DNA of 64,000 nt from positions 19,598,038 through 19,662,037 of the forward strand of contig CM038923.1 of assembly GCA_021904315.1 (NCBI GenBank), in the 5' to 3' direction. Shown piece by piece: positions 1 through 11,525 of this stretch. How positions within the stretch are numbered: position 1 is the stretch's first letter; each line of letters opens with the position of its first letter. This stretch comes from Sphagnum magellanicum (Eukaryota; Streptophyta; Sphagnopsida; Sphagnales; Sphagnaceae). The notes beneath the pieces are model-generated. The model had not been told where the DNA came from and made no database searches. It saw only the letters and a list, made by a program, of their open reading frames with translations. The position numbers and the translations under genes were made by a program.

Positions 1-331
1 AACCCCACAGGGAACGGGCAATGACTAAAAATTTTTTTTCAGGCACTACCCACACAGACAGACATCACTGTTGCTTTAATATATAAGATTTACAAGTGGG
101 GAAATTGATTAGTTGCACAAATTGCATGTTACAGACATGAGCACATGTGACATTACAAACATTTAACACATTTCAAAATAAACCTTTCCACCATTTCTTT
201 TTATCAATTAAAAATTTGGTGAATTTTTCCAAAGTTTCATTAAAATTACAGATCTTACAAATCATCACCACTCCTATATAACATGTGGTGGGAACTGAAT
301 CCCCACCCTCTATTCTTTTGGACTTTATCAA
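1..331. other. 3' flank of HNL copy A
   Basis: No gene is visible here. From about 110 to 230 the sequence (an acatgagcacatgtg motif followed by a cattacaaacatttaacac stretch) recurs downstream of HNL copy B near 36,440-36,540. It is therefore the shared 3' flank of the duplicated receptor unit. Both copies diverge outward of this point. Confidence 0.5.
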
Positions 332-455
332 TTAATCTCGGATATCAAACATCCCCCTAAACTTTTCACAATTTGTCGTACAAGAGTCTTTAAGTGCGTC
401 CTTACACCCGTCCAAAATCAACTCTCTGAAGGTGGTCAGGACCTCCAAAGAAAGA

Positions 456-680
456 GGCAAGCTTCCAAGAGATTTACAATAACTCAGATCTAGTGTTCGC
501 AATTTAGGGAAAGCACGTTTAGCCACTTCTGGAAAGCTTCCAAGAGATCCACAACACCTCAGATCTAGTGTTCGCAATTTAGGGAAAGCACCTTTAGCCA
601 CTTCTGGAAAGCTTCCAAGAGATCCACAACAACTCAGATCTAGTGTTTGCAATTTAGGGAAAGCACCTTTAGCCACTTCT
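456..680 (-). repeat. Three tandem 75-bp LRR units
   Basis: Three near-identical 75-bp units (456-530, 531-605, 606-680) encode 25-residue leucine-rich repeats with the core FPKLRTLDL and a CCGSLGSFPEVAK link. HNL copies B and C have one such unit at the same place (VDEGALPKLR), so this is a recent expansion limited to copy A. It keeps the reading frame. Confidence 0.85.
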
Positions 681-1374
681 GGAAATTTAACCACACCCGA
701 ACATATTTCGAACTCTAAAAGAGCTGGAAAAGCCTGGGGAGATGTGAAGGATGTTGGAAGATATTCCAATCCCTCGCAAATTAAATGAAGTTCTTGAAGT
801 TGTACGAACACTTCTGGCATCTTAGCTGGCAGGGTTTTGACACTCATAAGCTCTAACTCTAGAACCTCAAGCTTTGTAAGTGCAAATATCTTGTGAGGCA
901 GCTCCACCAGTGCAAATGAGAAGACTTGTGAGAGCAACCAACCCATATATGTCGTCCAGGGAAGCTCCCATGCCAGGATCATGACCCAAACATTCTGTTC
1001 TTGCAATCCCTTATGGTATCATTTTCATGCCCATATGTTCAGCCCATCTCAAGCTGCCACAACTAGATGTGTCTAATACTTGCAGTGATCTGAGGCAAAC
1101 CACTCCAGAAGGGAGATACTTCAACTTTAGACAGTAAGCTAGAAGCAGGCGTTTCAACACATGTAGTTTCTCTACTGCCTCTGGTAATTCCTCTAGATTA
1201 CCACAAGAAGTGAGCTCAAGACAAACCAAATGATTAAGATCACCAAGTTCCTCAGGTAGCTTCCGAAACCGTCCTTTGCTTAGATCCAGAACCCTTAGTT
1301 TTGGAATGTGGCTCAAGAAACTTGCTGGTAAAGAGACTATTGGATTTCCACCAAGTAGTAGAGACAGCAATTCA

Positions 1375-1506
1375 GGTGCATAAAGTATCTCAGGGAGACT
1401 CTTCAACTTGTTCATGTGCAATGATAGTCTCCGAGCTTTAGGTGCATAAAATATCTCAGGGAGACTCTCCAACTTGTTCATGTGCAATGATAGTCTCCGA
1501 GCTTTA
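1375..1506 (-). repeat. Two tandem 66-bp LRR units
   Basis: Units 1375-1440 and 1441-1506 are near-identical and encode a 22-residue repeat containing ARRLSLHMNKL and SLPEI. Copies B and C have a single unit here (for example KLSLERNKLKRLPRRF in B). This is a second independent in-frame LRR duplication in copy A. Confidence 0.85.
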
Positions 1507-3670
1507 GAAGGTCGCATCGATGTTGCTTTCCAATCTTGGGGGAAGGCTTCCAAATTTTGACCTACTCGATAAAGATAATCCCATTTTGCAGGGGGTTTGC
1601 CGTTTTCTACTATGTAGAAAACCAAGTCTCTCATCACATCATGTATCTTGAATGTCAGAAAATCCTCTTCATCCAACACAACCCCTTCATCTGACTCAAT
1701 GAATGATCGCTCCCACAACTTCTTTAACAAAGAAAATGCATCCACTCTAGGATCATCTCCACCATTTCCGGGAACCAACCCCTCCCCTATCCAATGCCAC
1801 AAAATGTCTTTAAAGTAAATCTCCTCATCTTCAGGAAATGCTGCAAAGAAAAGAAAACAGTCCTCCAAGTGCCAATCCTCCTCAGACAGAAGATCATAGC
1901 CAAGCTTCAAACGCTTATACAACTCCTCTCCAACAGTCCTCTCTTGCACGCATGATTCCCTTAGCTTCTTCAGTTCTGGCTCCCATTGAAGTTCAGGTGA
2001 GGTCCTTCCAAACATTGCTCTGCCTATAACCTTGAGAGCTAACGGAAGACATTGGCACTCCTTGGCCATGCACATTGCCAGTGCCTCTAATTCACATGGA
2101 ACATTGGATGGTGGTCTAAATGCATGCACACAAAAAAGGCTCCAACTATCCTCCTCTGAAAGAGTGGTCATCTGCTCTTGCCTTATATGTGGACTTGCTC
2201 TTTCCAATGAAGACTGGTTTCTAGTGGTCAACAATGTGACACCATCACCCTTGGCTAAGTCAAGTGAATCAAACACTTTGCCTTCCCAAACATCATCCAA
2301 AACCAGGAACACTCTTTTCTGTTCAAACTGAGTTTGTAAATAGCACTTCTAATCCTCTGGATTTGCATACAATTCTGGGTTGAGATGCAGTTTTTTACTT
2401 AGGGTCTGATATAGAGCCATTATGTCAGGCATTAGCCCCACAGTGAGCCAAATGAACTCTGCTCCTTGAAAATGGCCTTGTACCTCTGGCCTCCCATATT
2501 GTGTTTGAAGTAGAAGAGTTTTCCCAACTCCGCCCATGCCCCATATTCCCACATACTAATAGCAACGAGCTGGATCACTTCCTTTTGAGGTCACCAATGT
2601 TTCTACCCTCTCCACGTAGCTCTCCAGACCAAACATTGATTGAGGCAAGTCATGAACCTCTTGTAAAGCTTGATCACATTCTCTTGCCACCTTCAGATTC
2701 AACACATGACTATCAAAAGGTTAGTCCATTTGTTGCTTATAGAAAAAATATCAATACATCATCACTGACTTAAGGTGAATACTCTATACAAGGAAATTTG
2801 CATGGGGCAATCGCTTTGCACATTCATAATTCATCAAAATCTCAAGCAAGCTCGCTTACCTCCCAATAGAAAAATTTAACTGTATTTTACAGTGTAGGTA
2901 ATGCTTCAGTGTTAATGAAATATGGAACTAACTAGGTTATTGAAACTCACCTTTCCACGAGTAATGATAAATTGTAGAAGCAACCCATAGCTGGGATGTT
3001 CTTTACTTGGAGGCTTGCACACCTCCATGTGATCGGCATCCTCAACCTTGTAAGAATTATCTCCTGCTGATCGTTGCGCTGAGCTAAAATCTACCAAAAT
3101 TCCCTAGTCCACTCATAGAACCCAAATTGCACATGTCAGCACCAAACAACATCAAAGCATCATCGGTGTTTGGTTGCAAAAAATCCATTTCATCCAACAC
3201 ATACGTACCACTTGCTCCATTGGCCTGCCCTCACAAAAAGCATATATAATGATTTCGTTTTCAGTGACAGTGCGATCAAAATCCACTGATAACTGTTCCA
3301 TATCTCGTTGGCAGGGTCGAATGTTATCCATTATTCCAGGATGATGTCTGTTGTTGCATCTCAACAACTTGTTCACATATTTAGGAATATTGCTTGATCC
3401 AGCATGTGGAACAGCATAGAAAGCCACCACTCATTTCTCTTTTTGAAGTCAAGTGCACGTTTTGTGTTCCAAACTGACAGTTCCATCTTGATGACTTAGT
3501 GACCTGCCTACAGATAAACCAGGAATGAAACAACCCTCCAGGCAAATGGTGGGTGGGTCCTAGTTGGCCTTTTCACTATTCACTGAATCCTTGACCTCAT
3601 GGATTAAGATAGTCATGGGACATTATTGTTCTCTTGGCACAGGGAATCAATCATCTTCTTGGTAGACCTT

Positions 3671-3895
3671 TCAGTAATAGGAGAATGCTAGCTGCCTTAT
3701 TGTGGAGATGGGGTGGCGTGTTGAAGTATTTTCATCATCTGGACACCCATTGGACATGTGCCAATCATGGCGTTCCAAGTGACCACATCTTGAGATACCA
3801 TCTTGTTGAAGAATCTCCAAGCATCCTCCAAAATTCCCACATTCTGCATACATGTCAACCAAACTACTGCCCAGCAAGGCACCTAAATTTCACTT
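3671..3895 (-). pseudogene. Isolated PPR fragment
   Basis: Minus-strand pieces in two frames (LVDMYAECGNFGG; ILEDAWRFFNKMVSQDVVTWNAMIGT) are one PPR repeat broken by a frame change. The fragment matches right-locus bases 47,135-47,335, where it directly follows the remains of the DYW-region sequence. Here it lies 4 kb beyond the DYW end of the left gene. It has no start and no further repeats, so it is a relic. Confidence 0.75.
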
Positions 3896-5879
3896 GGCTG
3901 AAATAGTAGTTAGTGAACTCATTTCACTTTTAAAACATTGTTGTGAAATTGGTTAGGGAACTAGACCCATGTTTCTTGGTAGTGGTGGGACACTACATAT
4001 GTGTAAAATGTAACACAAGGGATTTTAAAAAAAAGACTTTGTAATCCAAAAAACAATTTTATTTTCATAAAAAGGGAGTGGTCAAGAATATAAAAAACCT
4101 GGATTACAAAAAAAGTATACAAGAACAAGGGTGTACATGGAGATACAAGTAATGTTCATGCTCACGTGACAACTTGCATTTGTCACCTTTCAACAATAAT
4201 TTGTACAAACCATCAATAGAAGAATTTTAAACATGCACAAGAGGTGGACGAAGATTTTTTTTTTCCTCGTACAAAGATAATATGCTTTTCATTGAATAAT
4301 GTTCTTTTCTTTTTATTTTTAGTGTACAAAAAGTCCCTTCAAATCTTTGATACATTTCCTTTCTCAATGAGTTATTATCTTATTTCTATTAATGTAGTAA
4401 AAGTGTCTTATTTTCCTTTCTTTTTTCACATTGAACAAGATACTAACAAGTTCAAATGTCCAATCTTAATTTTACAAACCATACCTAACATTGGGTAATT
4501 GGATAAGCATAAGGTTTAAATTTACATAGCTATGATAGATTTTAAAGGGAGACAAAAAAATGTCCTTGTAAAATTGGAATTGAAAACATAAAGACATGAA
4601 ATTTCAAACATCCTATGAATAAAATCAACATAATATAATAGAATCAATTTCAATAGTGTTAAAAATGTATTATCAAGTGAGGCATTCTTATAATGACATA
4701 TTCCAAGATCATTTGGTAAGAGCATTTTCCAAGGTAATTAGCATAATGTATAATAAAATATCAAAAAAAAATTCAATTGTTGGTCACTATAATTTGCACA
4801 AATTCATCATAACCATAGGCATTGCAAAATGTGGAAATACATGTATGTTATATAATGATTTTGGCATATACCCTTTGTTAATTACCCTCCATTCAGGAAG
4901 GATAAATTGAACAACTATATGTAGCCAAGTAAAATATAGACATGGAAAATATTTACCAATATTAGATATGAAATTAAAAGGGAATAAAAAAATTACCATT
5001 TGGGTAAGGTATATCAAAAACATATTTAACTTTTTATATGCCCATGGGCATATCAATGTAATTATAAGTTTTACCCATCAAACAATAGAATAAACCATGC
5101 TTAGTATTGGCTGGTTGACAATTCCCACTTTTTGGGTCATGCATTTAACAAAACATAATAATGATAGGTAAATCAACATTAATGTTTTAACCTTGCAAGC
5201 TAATGTGTGAATAAATTCTTTTGTTTTGGTTGAAAATGTTTTCATCATTCTTAAAATTTCCACCAATAAACACCTCAAGCCCAATAAGGTGAAATGTCAT
5301 TATGTCATGTGATAATGGGTTTTACAAGGGTTTATTTTAAAATGTAATTGGTGTTCCCCACCATTGATGCCCATCGCAAGTGGATCTAGCATAACAAAAA
5401 GCATAACTAATAGTTATCCCATGGTCAATCTAGGAAAAAACCTTAAAAGGTACTTGAGTAGGACACTAAAATTTCTTCCATGCAAAAATCTTACTAAATC
5501 ATTTATTTTATTTTATTTTTGTTGAATACTTGCCTTGTTGTATTGATCTATTACAAGTGTTTTATCTTCCTTTCTTTTATAAATTGAACAAAAGTTCCAC
5601 AAAGTTTCAATTGTTGAACTTTACTTCAACAAACTGTGCCTAATATTGTTTCATTACCACCCAACATTGATCTTGCCATAATCTAGAGGATTCTCTTTGA
5701 TGTTGGTTGTTTTACAATCTTGTAATGTACGAATGCCTTCAAGTTTCCATTGACAATTATTCATGTTCAGTTCAACATAATTAACTGATGGATTAACATG
5801 AATGTGGGCAACACACATATAATAACATTTTAATAAAGTTGAACCTTTTACAAACTTATGGTTTTTTTTGTAATGGGGC
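3896..5879. other. AT-rich spacer, no gene seen
   Basis: Lies between the loose PPR fragment and the P450 remnant. The few open stretches have no recognisable protein and AT-driven composition. I see no terminal repeats that would mark it as one transposon. The right PPR locus has no counterpart. Confidence 0.4.
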
Positions 5880-6820
5880 CCTATTTTCCATCAATTGATT
5901 AGCAAGAACATTTGTTGAATATTGTTTGGCTAGCTTTGTGAGAAACCAAATGTCATCTTCAGAAATAATTATTTCATCAAAGATGGTAGAGGCAATGGGT
6001 AAAATTAATGACAATGATTTCATACCAATCTTGAAAGCATTCAACTTGCAAGGTTTTGAAATGAAAGTTGTTTTTTCAAACAATTTGGAGGAATATAAAA
6101 AGGGAAACAAAGTAGTTGTTGAATCCGCTATAAAATATTTTGTTAAATCTTGATGAGAAACTTGATGAGAGGTCAAAAATGGGAGTTCTAATCATATATG
6201 CACAATATTGTACTCTATTTGATTTAACAATTTTTTAAAAAAATGCATCTATTATATTCATCAATGTTATTTGATGAATATTTTCCTTGGTTCATAAAAT
6301 GTTCCTTGGTTTTCAATTACAAGATATGCTTGGGGCATCAACGGATACATCTCCAAGCACCTTGGAGTGGGCATTATATGAATTCAACCTCCATCCTGAA
6401 ATTATGAAAAAGGCATAAAAATAACTTGACAAAGTTGTAGGTAAGAATAAGTTATTGTTATATTCAAATCTTCCCAATTCAGCTTACAAAACATTATTAA
6501 AAAAACTTTTGTTTACACCCTCCAACTCCATTGGCAATCCCTCATTTTAATACTAAAGGTTTTCAAATTCTAGACTACAAAATTCGAGCAAACACAAATG
6601 TCCTAATTAATATATAGGCTATTGATCATGATTCTAATGCATGGAAGAGACCTTTAGAATTTGATCTTGATTGATTTTGTGGTTTTGATATCAACATCAA
6701 AAGGTCAAGTTACAACCTATTACCATTTGGATTAGGCTATCAACAATGCCTTGATTTGGATCTCACACAACTCATAGTGCAATATAGTCTTGCAATAATT
6801 CTTAATGTGTAAATGATTAG
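5880..6820 (+). pseudogene. Cytochrome P450 remnant
   Basis: Plus-strand frames give, in order, the landmarks of a plant microsomal P450. These are a mid-protein segment with SDFIP-like NDFIPILKAFNLQGFE (about 6,015-6,065), the I-helix DMLGASTDTSPSTLEWAL with a HPEIMKKA tail (about 6,324-6,417), the post-K-helix region LHPPTPLAIPH-like (about 6,510-6,545), an AIDHDSNAWKRPLEFD stretch (PERF region, about 6,620-6,670), and the haem loop LPFGLGYQQC with its cysteine codon at 6,747-6,749. The family loop is FxxGxRxC; here the Arg position is Gln. Stop codons and frame changes separate the blocks and the N-terminal half is missing. It is a dead gene fragment of CYP71-clan type, present only in the left PPR segment. 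Confidence 0.8.
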
Positions 6821-7977
6821 TCTCCACAATTGGACATTAAACCAAAGGAGATGAATAAGATGGAGGGCGTTCGAGCAATTTCTTTAACAATTCAACCTCT
6901 TGTTGCAATTGCAAAACCTCATTTGCTAATTGAAATATACAAGCAATTCATTTAGATGGGCAATGGAGGTGGGTAGTTTGGGTGGCTAGCAACATAGATT
7001 GTACACACATAGATAATGCATGATTTATGAGTTTGTTTTTCATTGTTGATTGTTTCAATAGGATTGAAAATTCTTCATCACCTAATATACATTGCATTTT
7101 ATCAAATCTTAATCAACCACCTAGTAATGTTAAAAAAAAAACCATTTCTAGCTAGGCGTTGATCTAGACATTTTAGAAGAGAACTAATTACAACATTAAA
7201 AATGTCGAGTGAGACAAATCAAAATTATTCCATGTATGAAACTTTGTTTTATATGTTGTTTTGTTGCCAGAATCAATATCTAATAGTTTAGTGATGATAC
7301 TTCTGTAGCTGAATTCATTGCCTTTTTCCAAGGGAGATCTATAAGACAGAACCTGATAACTCTAATTTAGACTTTGAAATGATGCCACAATTTTTCACAA
7401 CTCTAATAAGCAATGTTTTGTTTTTTCAAAAATTTGATGAGTAAATAATGATAATCAATAATAAGTTGTAGATGTAGAATTTTTCAGGCATCCTAGTATT
7501 TTTCTGACGACCATACCTTGTTCAAAATCCGGTGAAACTTTGCATTTTTTTCTTATATACCTAAAATATATGGTGAGGAAAAACCCCCAAAATCCTCATC
7601 TGGTATCACTTTCTCCATCAAAAGCAGCTTGAGCGTGTGAAATTTCATCACAGGAAAAAACCACTACTAACAAGCCTTTAAAACATGGTTATAATTTTCA
7701 TATCTCCTACCCTCATTGGCCTCCTCACTCTAACAATTTTGGGCAGACCTTTCAAAATCAAGGCTAGCATACATCAGATGGCATTTATTCTCCTGAATTG
7801 GTGTAAAAAATACAAATGGGAGGAGGAATGAAATGTACTACGCTAATTACCAAATTATCAATTGACATTTGCCCTCTGATAACACTGGTCAATTTTGACC
7901 GTGTTACACTACCACTAGACATGCTACTATAACCAGAAAGAACATGATATAGTGATTGACAAGATACATTACTCGAA
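6821..7977. other. Spacer between P450 remnant and PPR-DYW pseudogene
   Basis: No coding sequence recognised. The part just below 7,978 is the 3' flank of the minus-strand PPR-DYW pseudogene. It contains a plain AT-rich stretch without repeats I can define. Confidence 0.35.
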
Positions 7978-10653
7978 TCACCAGTAGTCCATGCAAAGAA
8001 CAAATACCATTTTCAAAGTGATGAAAGCAATTGGCATCCCTCACCATGATTGCTCTCCCCACTATTTTTGAGATGAACTTTGTGGAAGTGTGGCAATATT
8101 CACAAACTCACAGGTTTTTTCTTATTCAGAGAGGGCTACCAGGAGTTGTGTTGATGAGCCCAAATACAATGGCCAGTTTCTCACTATGGTGACACAAATG
8201 AAATGCCTTTTCTTCTACTTCCACATCATGCAGAACAAATTTCATAGAAGGCACATACCCTGCATCATGCATAAGCCCTGACAATCTCTGGAGTTCTGCA
8301 TGAATTTCAATCATCAGAGGGTGGTCTTGATCATCTACTACAAATGTATGCACCTCATTATTCACTTCAATCCAGGTGCGACTCGCTGCCTCTTCACACC
8401 TCTTGCTGTCCTCTGCTGTTCAACATTCTCACGGAGATGCCTGTTACCAGCAGCAACATAGATGTTTGACAGCACCACGTAACCAGCAGCATTGTCAGGC
8501 TCCATTTCAAGACTTCATTTGGCAATATATTCTGCCATCTCCACATTACCATGAATTCTGGAAGTGCAAAGCAAAGCCATGCATGTAGCTACATGCGGTT
8601 TCCAGGGCATTCCCATGACCATATTCTCTACCTCCTGTAGATCGTCAGCACGGCCAAGAAGGTCAACAATGCAGGTGTAATGTTCAAATTTTGGAGAAAT
8701 CATATAGTCTCTGACCATTGAAGCATAAAAGCGCATGCCTTCATCGACCAGACCTGCATGGCTACAAGCTCAGAAGACAAATAAAAGTGATATAATTTGG
8801 CTGTACACCTTCTTCACACATCTGTTCAAAATATTTAAGAGCTTCCTTACCATGCCCATGCATGGCACATCCTCCAGGTATGGTGCTCCAAGTTACCACA
8901 ATTCGAAATGGCATCTTATTGAACACTCTCCAAGCATCGTCCATGCTCCCACCCTTTGCATACATGTCCACCAAACTACTCCCCACAAAGACATCCAGCT
9001 CCAAACCACTTTGAACAACTTCCTGATGAACACACCTGCCCTCTTCAAGGGCAAGTACACTGAAGTAACAGAGTTTGGATCGACACCCTCCTGTTTCATT
9101 TCTTGAAATAGTCCCAGTGCCTTCTGCCCTTGGCCACATTGCATGTGTCCCAATATCATGGCGGTCCATGTGACCACATTTTGAGCTGGCATCTTGTTGA
9201 ACACACTCCAAGCATCCTCCAGGGTTCCACACTTTGCATACATGCCCACCAAACTACTCTCCACAAAGACATCGGACTCCAAACCACGTTGAATGATTTG
9301 CTGATGAATACACCTGCCCTCTTCAAGGGCAAGTACACTGGCGCATGCATTCAGTGCCCCCACAAAAGTACCGGAGTTTGGTCGCACGCCCTCCTGTTGC
9401 ATAAGTTGAAATAGTTCCAATGCATTCTGCCCTTCCCTGCATTGCACATGTCCCAATATCTGGCAGTCCAACTGACCACATCTTGAGATGGCATCTCTTC
9501 GAACACATTACCAGCATCTTCAATGCTCCCACACTTTGCATACATGTCCACCAAGCTGCTCCCCACAAAGACATCAGACTCCAAACCACTTCGAATGATC
9601 TGCTGATGAACACACCTGCCCTCTTCAGTCACAGCCACACTGGCACATGCTTTCAATACCCCCACAAAAGTAACAGAGTGAGGTCGCACACCCTTCTGTT
9701 GCATTTGTTGAAATAGTTCCAGTGCCTTCTGCCCTTGCCCACATTTCACATGTCCCAATACCATAGCATTCCAAGTGACCACATTTCAAGATGGCATCTT
9801 GTTGAACACTCTCCAAGCATCTTCAATGCTCCCACATTTTGCATACATGTCAACCACCAAGCTATTGCACACAAAGACATCGGATTTGTAACCACTTTGA
9901 ATGAGCTGTTTATGAACAAGTCTCCCATCTTCAAGTCTTCCTAAACCAGCACTTGCCTTAATCACCTGAACAAAAGTGAATTTGTCAGGACTCATTCCTT
10001 CTTGTTGCATTTGTTGGAAAAGCTGCATCGCCTTCTCCAGTTGCCCATCCTTCACATGTTTTGTAAGCTTCTGATTCCATGCAAAAATGTTCAATTGCAC
10101 TGTGCCTGGTGCCATTGCAGGCATCTCTGCTGCCACCCATGCTTGGTTTCGTCTGTCCTCAATCCAGAGTGCTTCCCCTGTCTTCTTGTGTTTGAAATCT
10201 GGGTACCTTTCATTGTCTACAACCAGAAATCCAGGTCAAGTTGATCAGCCACGTATTCTCCACATCCTGGCATAATTGGTATCATAATAACAGAGAAATA
10301 CACACTGACCTTCTCCATTTTCATATTTCATTTACTTACCTTCTCCAGCAGACTGATACTAGGCCACCAGTGCAAAGGACCTGAAAAGAATTTCTGCCAG
10401 GTTTAGAGCACGGCAGGATTGCAACAACCAACAGAGAGCAACAAGATTGACACCAACTAGAGCTATGGCTCCATTCACCTGTGAACTCTGACAGGAGTGA
10501 TGTTCAGTTACCTTCTCTGGTCTGTGGTCTCACCAGTGCGAAGGATCCACAAAGACCCCCGCCACAGTTTCTCTGCGTGACCTCCAGGGACTGCAGAAAA
10601 ACTTCCTTCCAAGTCATGCACTTTGATCACATAGAAGTCACGATGAGGTCGTA
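7978..10653 (-). pseudogene. PDF-motif/PPR/DYW pseudogene, left copy (first exon lost)
   Basis: Relic of an organelle RNA-editing-type PPR gene. Minus-strand order: an exon with a VHDLEGSFSAVPGG stretch (10,653-10,512, ending at donor GTAACT); a 54-bp exon KFFSGPLHWWPSISLLEK (10,393-10,340); a long exon from 10,266 with the OSB-like DFKHKKTGEALWIED region, PLS-type PPR repeats (LVDMYAKCGSIEDAW, NVVTWNAMVLGH), an E-type segment (MPWKPHVATCMALL) and a DYW domain. The DYW domain shows HSEKLAIVFGLINT (the HxE motif), then TGA at 8,126-8,128 and at 8,108-8,110, CEYCH (CxxC zinc ligands), and FHHFENGIC. A 1-base gain near 7,995 shifts the final CMDYW and its stop (7,978-7,980). Other breaks include TGA at 9,786 and several frame changes near 8,740, 8,890 and 9,470. 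The first exon present in the right copy is absent. Not functional. Confidence 0.85.
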
Positions 10654-11525
10654 CTGCACATAGACGAGATTGCACACCAACGAGAGCAAAGAATCCTTTT
10701 ATATTTTGGCAACCCTATTGGAACCTGTAGTAGAGATAATTTTTTTCCTTTTGAAATCTGATGTATTGTGGCCTTTTGTTCGTTACACAAATCCTTTGCA
10801 TATGTGGAAATTATTTTTTCAAGTAAAAAAGAAGTGAAAATTTGCAGCTAGGGCGATATGACAACTGGGTTCGGAGATTAGTTGGACAGAAGATGGTGGA
10901 TGAGATTGCTATCCTTGTTCCCATGCCTGATTAGAATTGAATTTTGCAATAGCTCCGCATCATGTTGAGGGTGTTGCACCAAGGTTGCAATGCCCATTTT
11001 AATGAATGATGTAGATTTGAAGCCATCCGATGTCCCCATTGTAACAGTTGAAATGTCGTTGCACATTTTAAACTTTAATGTGTTCATTAAAAAGTGTTCA
11101 AAAGAAAGAGAGAAGGAAAGTGGGGGAAAAGTCCAGGCAGCGTATGAATTAAAAAACAATTCAGGGACAGTCTGATTTTGTGGGGCAGAAGTTACATAAG
11201 ACCAGAAAAAATGGGGCATTGGACAGCGCAGAAATTTCAAAAATTGTGGGCAGCGTGAAGCTTATTTTGCAGTGCACAGAGTGAAATAGATTTAGCAATA
11301 GTGGCTTTGAAGGTGAAAATTGGTTTTAAATTGAACCTCTAGTCTCCAGTGACTGGTGCTTTGGTTTCGGCTGACAACACACACTTTCTATGGCATTTCA
11401 ACTGTTGCTTGTGCGCACTTGAAATGCTATTGGCAAACTCAAAATGTTTGAGCTGGTAGCAAAGCATGCCTAGCTTAAACCTTCATCTCCTTGAGTAAGG
11501 CCACTTCAACGCTGTATTTGTCCTG
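10654..11525 (-). other. Upstream flank of left PPR pseudogene
   Basis: Matches the right-locus upstream region (about 43,075-43,880) in reverse complement, for example the shared block around 11,380-11,470 versus 43,130-43,250. The next 0.65 kb of the right locus, holding its start codon and first exon, is missing between about 10,690 and 10,710. I see no gene in this stretch. Confidence 0.6.

Larger units (their letters stand above)
332..3427 (-). pseudogene. HNL copy A: truncated hydrolase-NB-ARC-LRR receptor pseudogene
   Basis: Remains of an NLR immune receptor with an N-terminal alpha/beta-hydrolase. On the minus strand the pieces are: a partial hydrolase exon (about 3427-3209), an intact 153-bp hydrolase exon with the catalytic-His context DADHMEVCKPPSK (3103-2951), then the NB-ARC/LRR exon from 2700. 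The P-loop GMGGVGKT, kinase-2 LVLDDVW and an IHDV motif (MHD equivalent) are readable. Disablements seen: TAG at 2556-2558 and at 2349-2351, TAA near 1011, and a frame change between about 900 and 1010. The 5' end is missing: the hydrolase exon stops abruptly at 3427 and abuts PPR-locus sequence, so the start codon, the oxyanion HG and the nucleophile GHSFGG are gone. The normal stop is also lost by substitution compared with copies B and C, so the frame runs on to 332. It cannot make a full receptor; a short LRR or NB fragment is the most it could encode. Confidence 0.88.
3428..11525 (-). repeat. Inverted segmental copy of the PPR locus (left copy)
   Basis: Read on the minus strand, the ends of this segment match about 43,075-47,587 on the plus strand. 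The match covers the upstream flank (10,700-11,525), the PPR exons (8,126-10,653) and a last PPR fragment with its 3' flank (3,428-3,895). The left copy carries about 4 kb (3,896-8,050) absent from the right copy, and lacks about 0.65 kb (right 43,900-44,590) that holds the right copy's first exon. Both boundaries were judged by eye. The lower boundary coincides exactly with the break in HNL copy A. Confidence 0.8.

Noticed and set aside
2032-2331. Plus-strand open frames across the NLR genes (also near 38,150, 49,760 and similar)
   Set aside because: They recur in all three NLR copies as shadows of the minus-strand coding frame and match no family.
8735-9944. Plus-strand frames with CIHVHQTT-type repeats across the left PPR array
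   Set aside because: Antisense shadows of the PPR repeats; the repeat period of the PPR array keeps them open.
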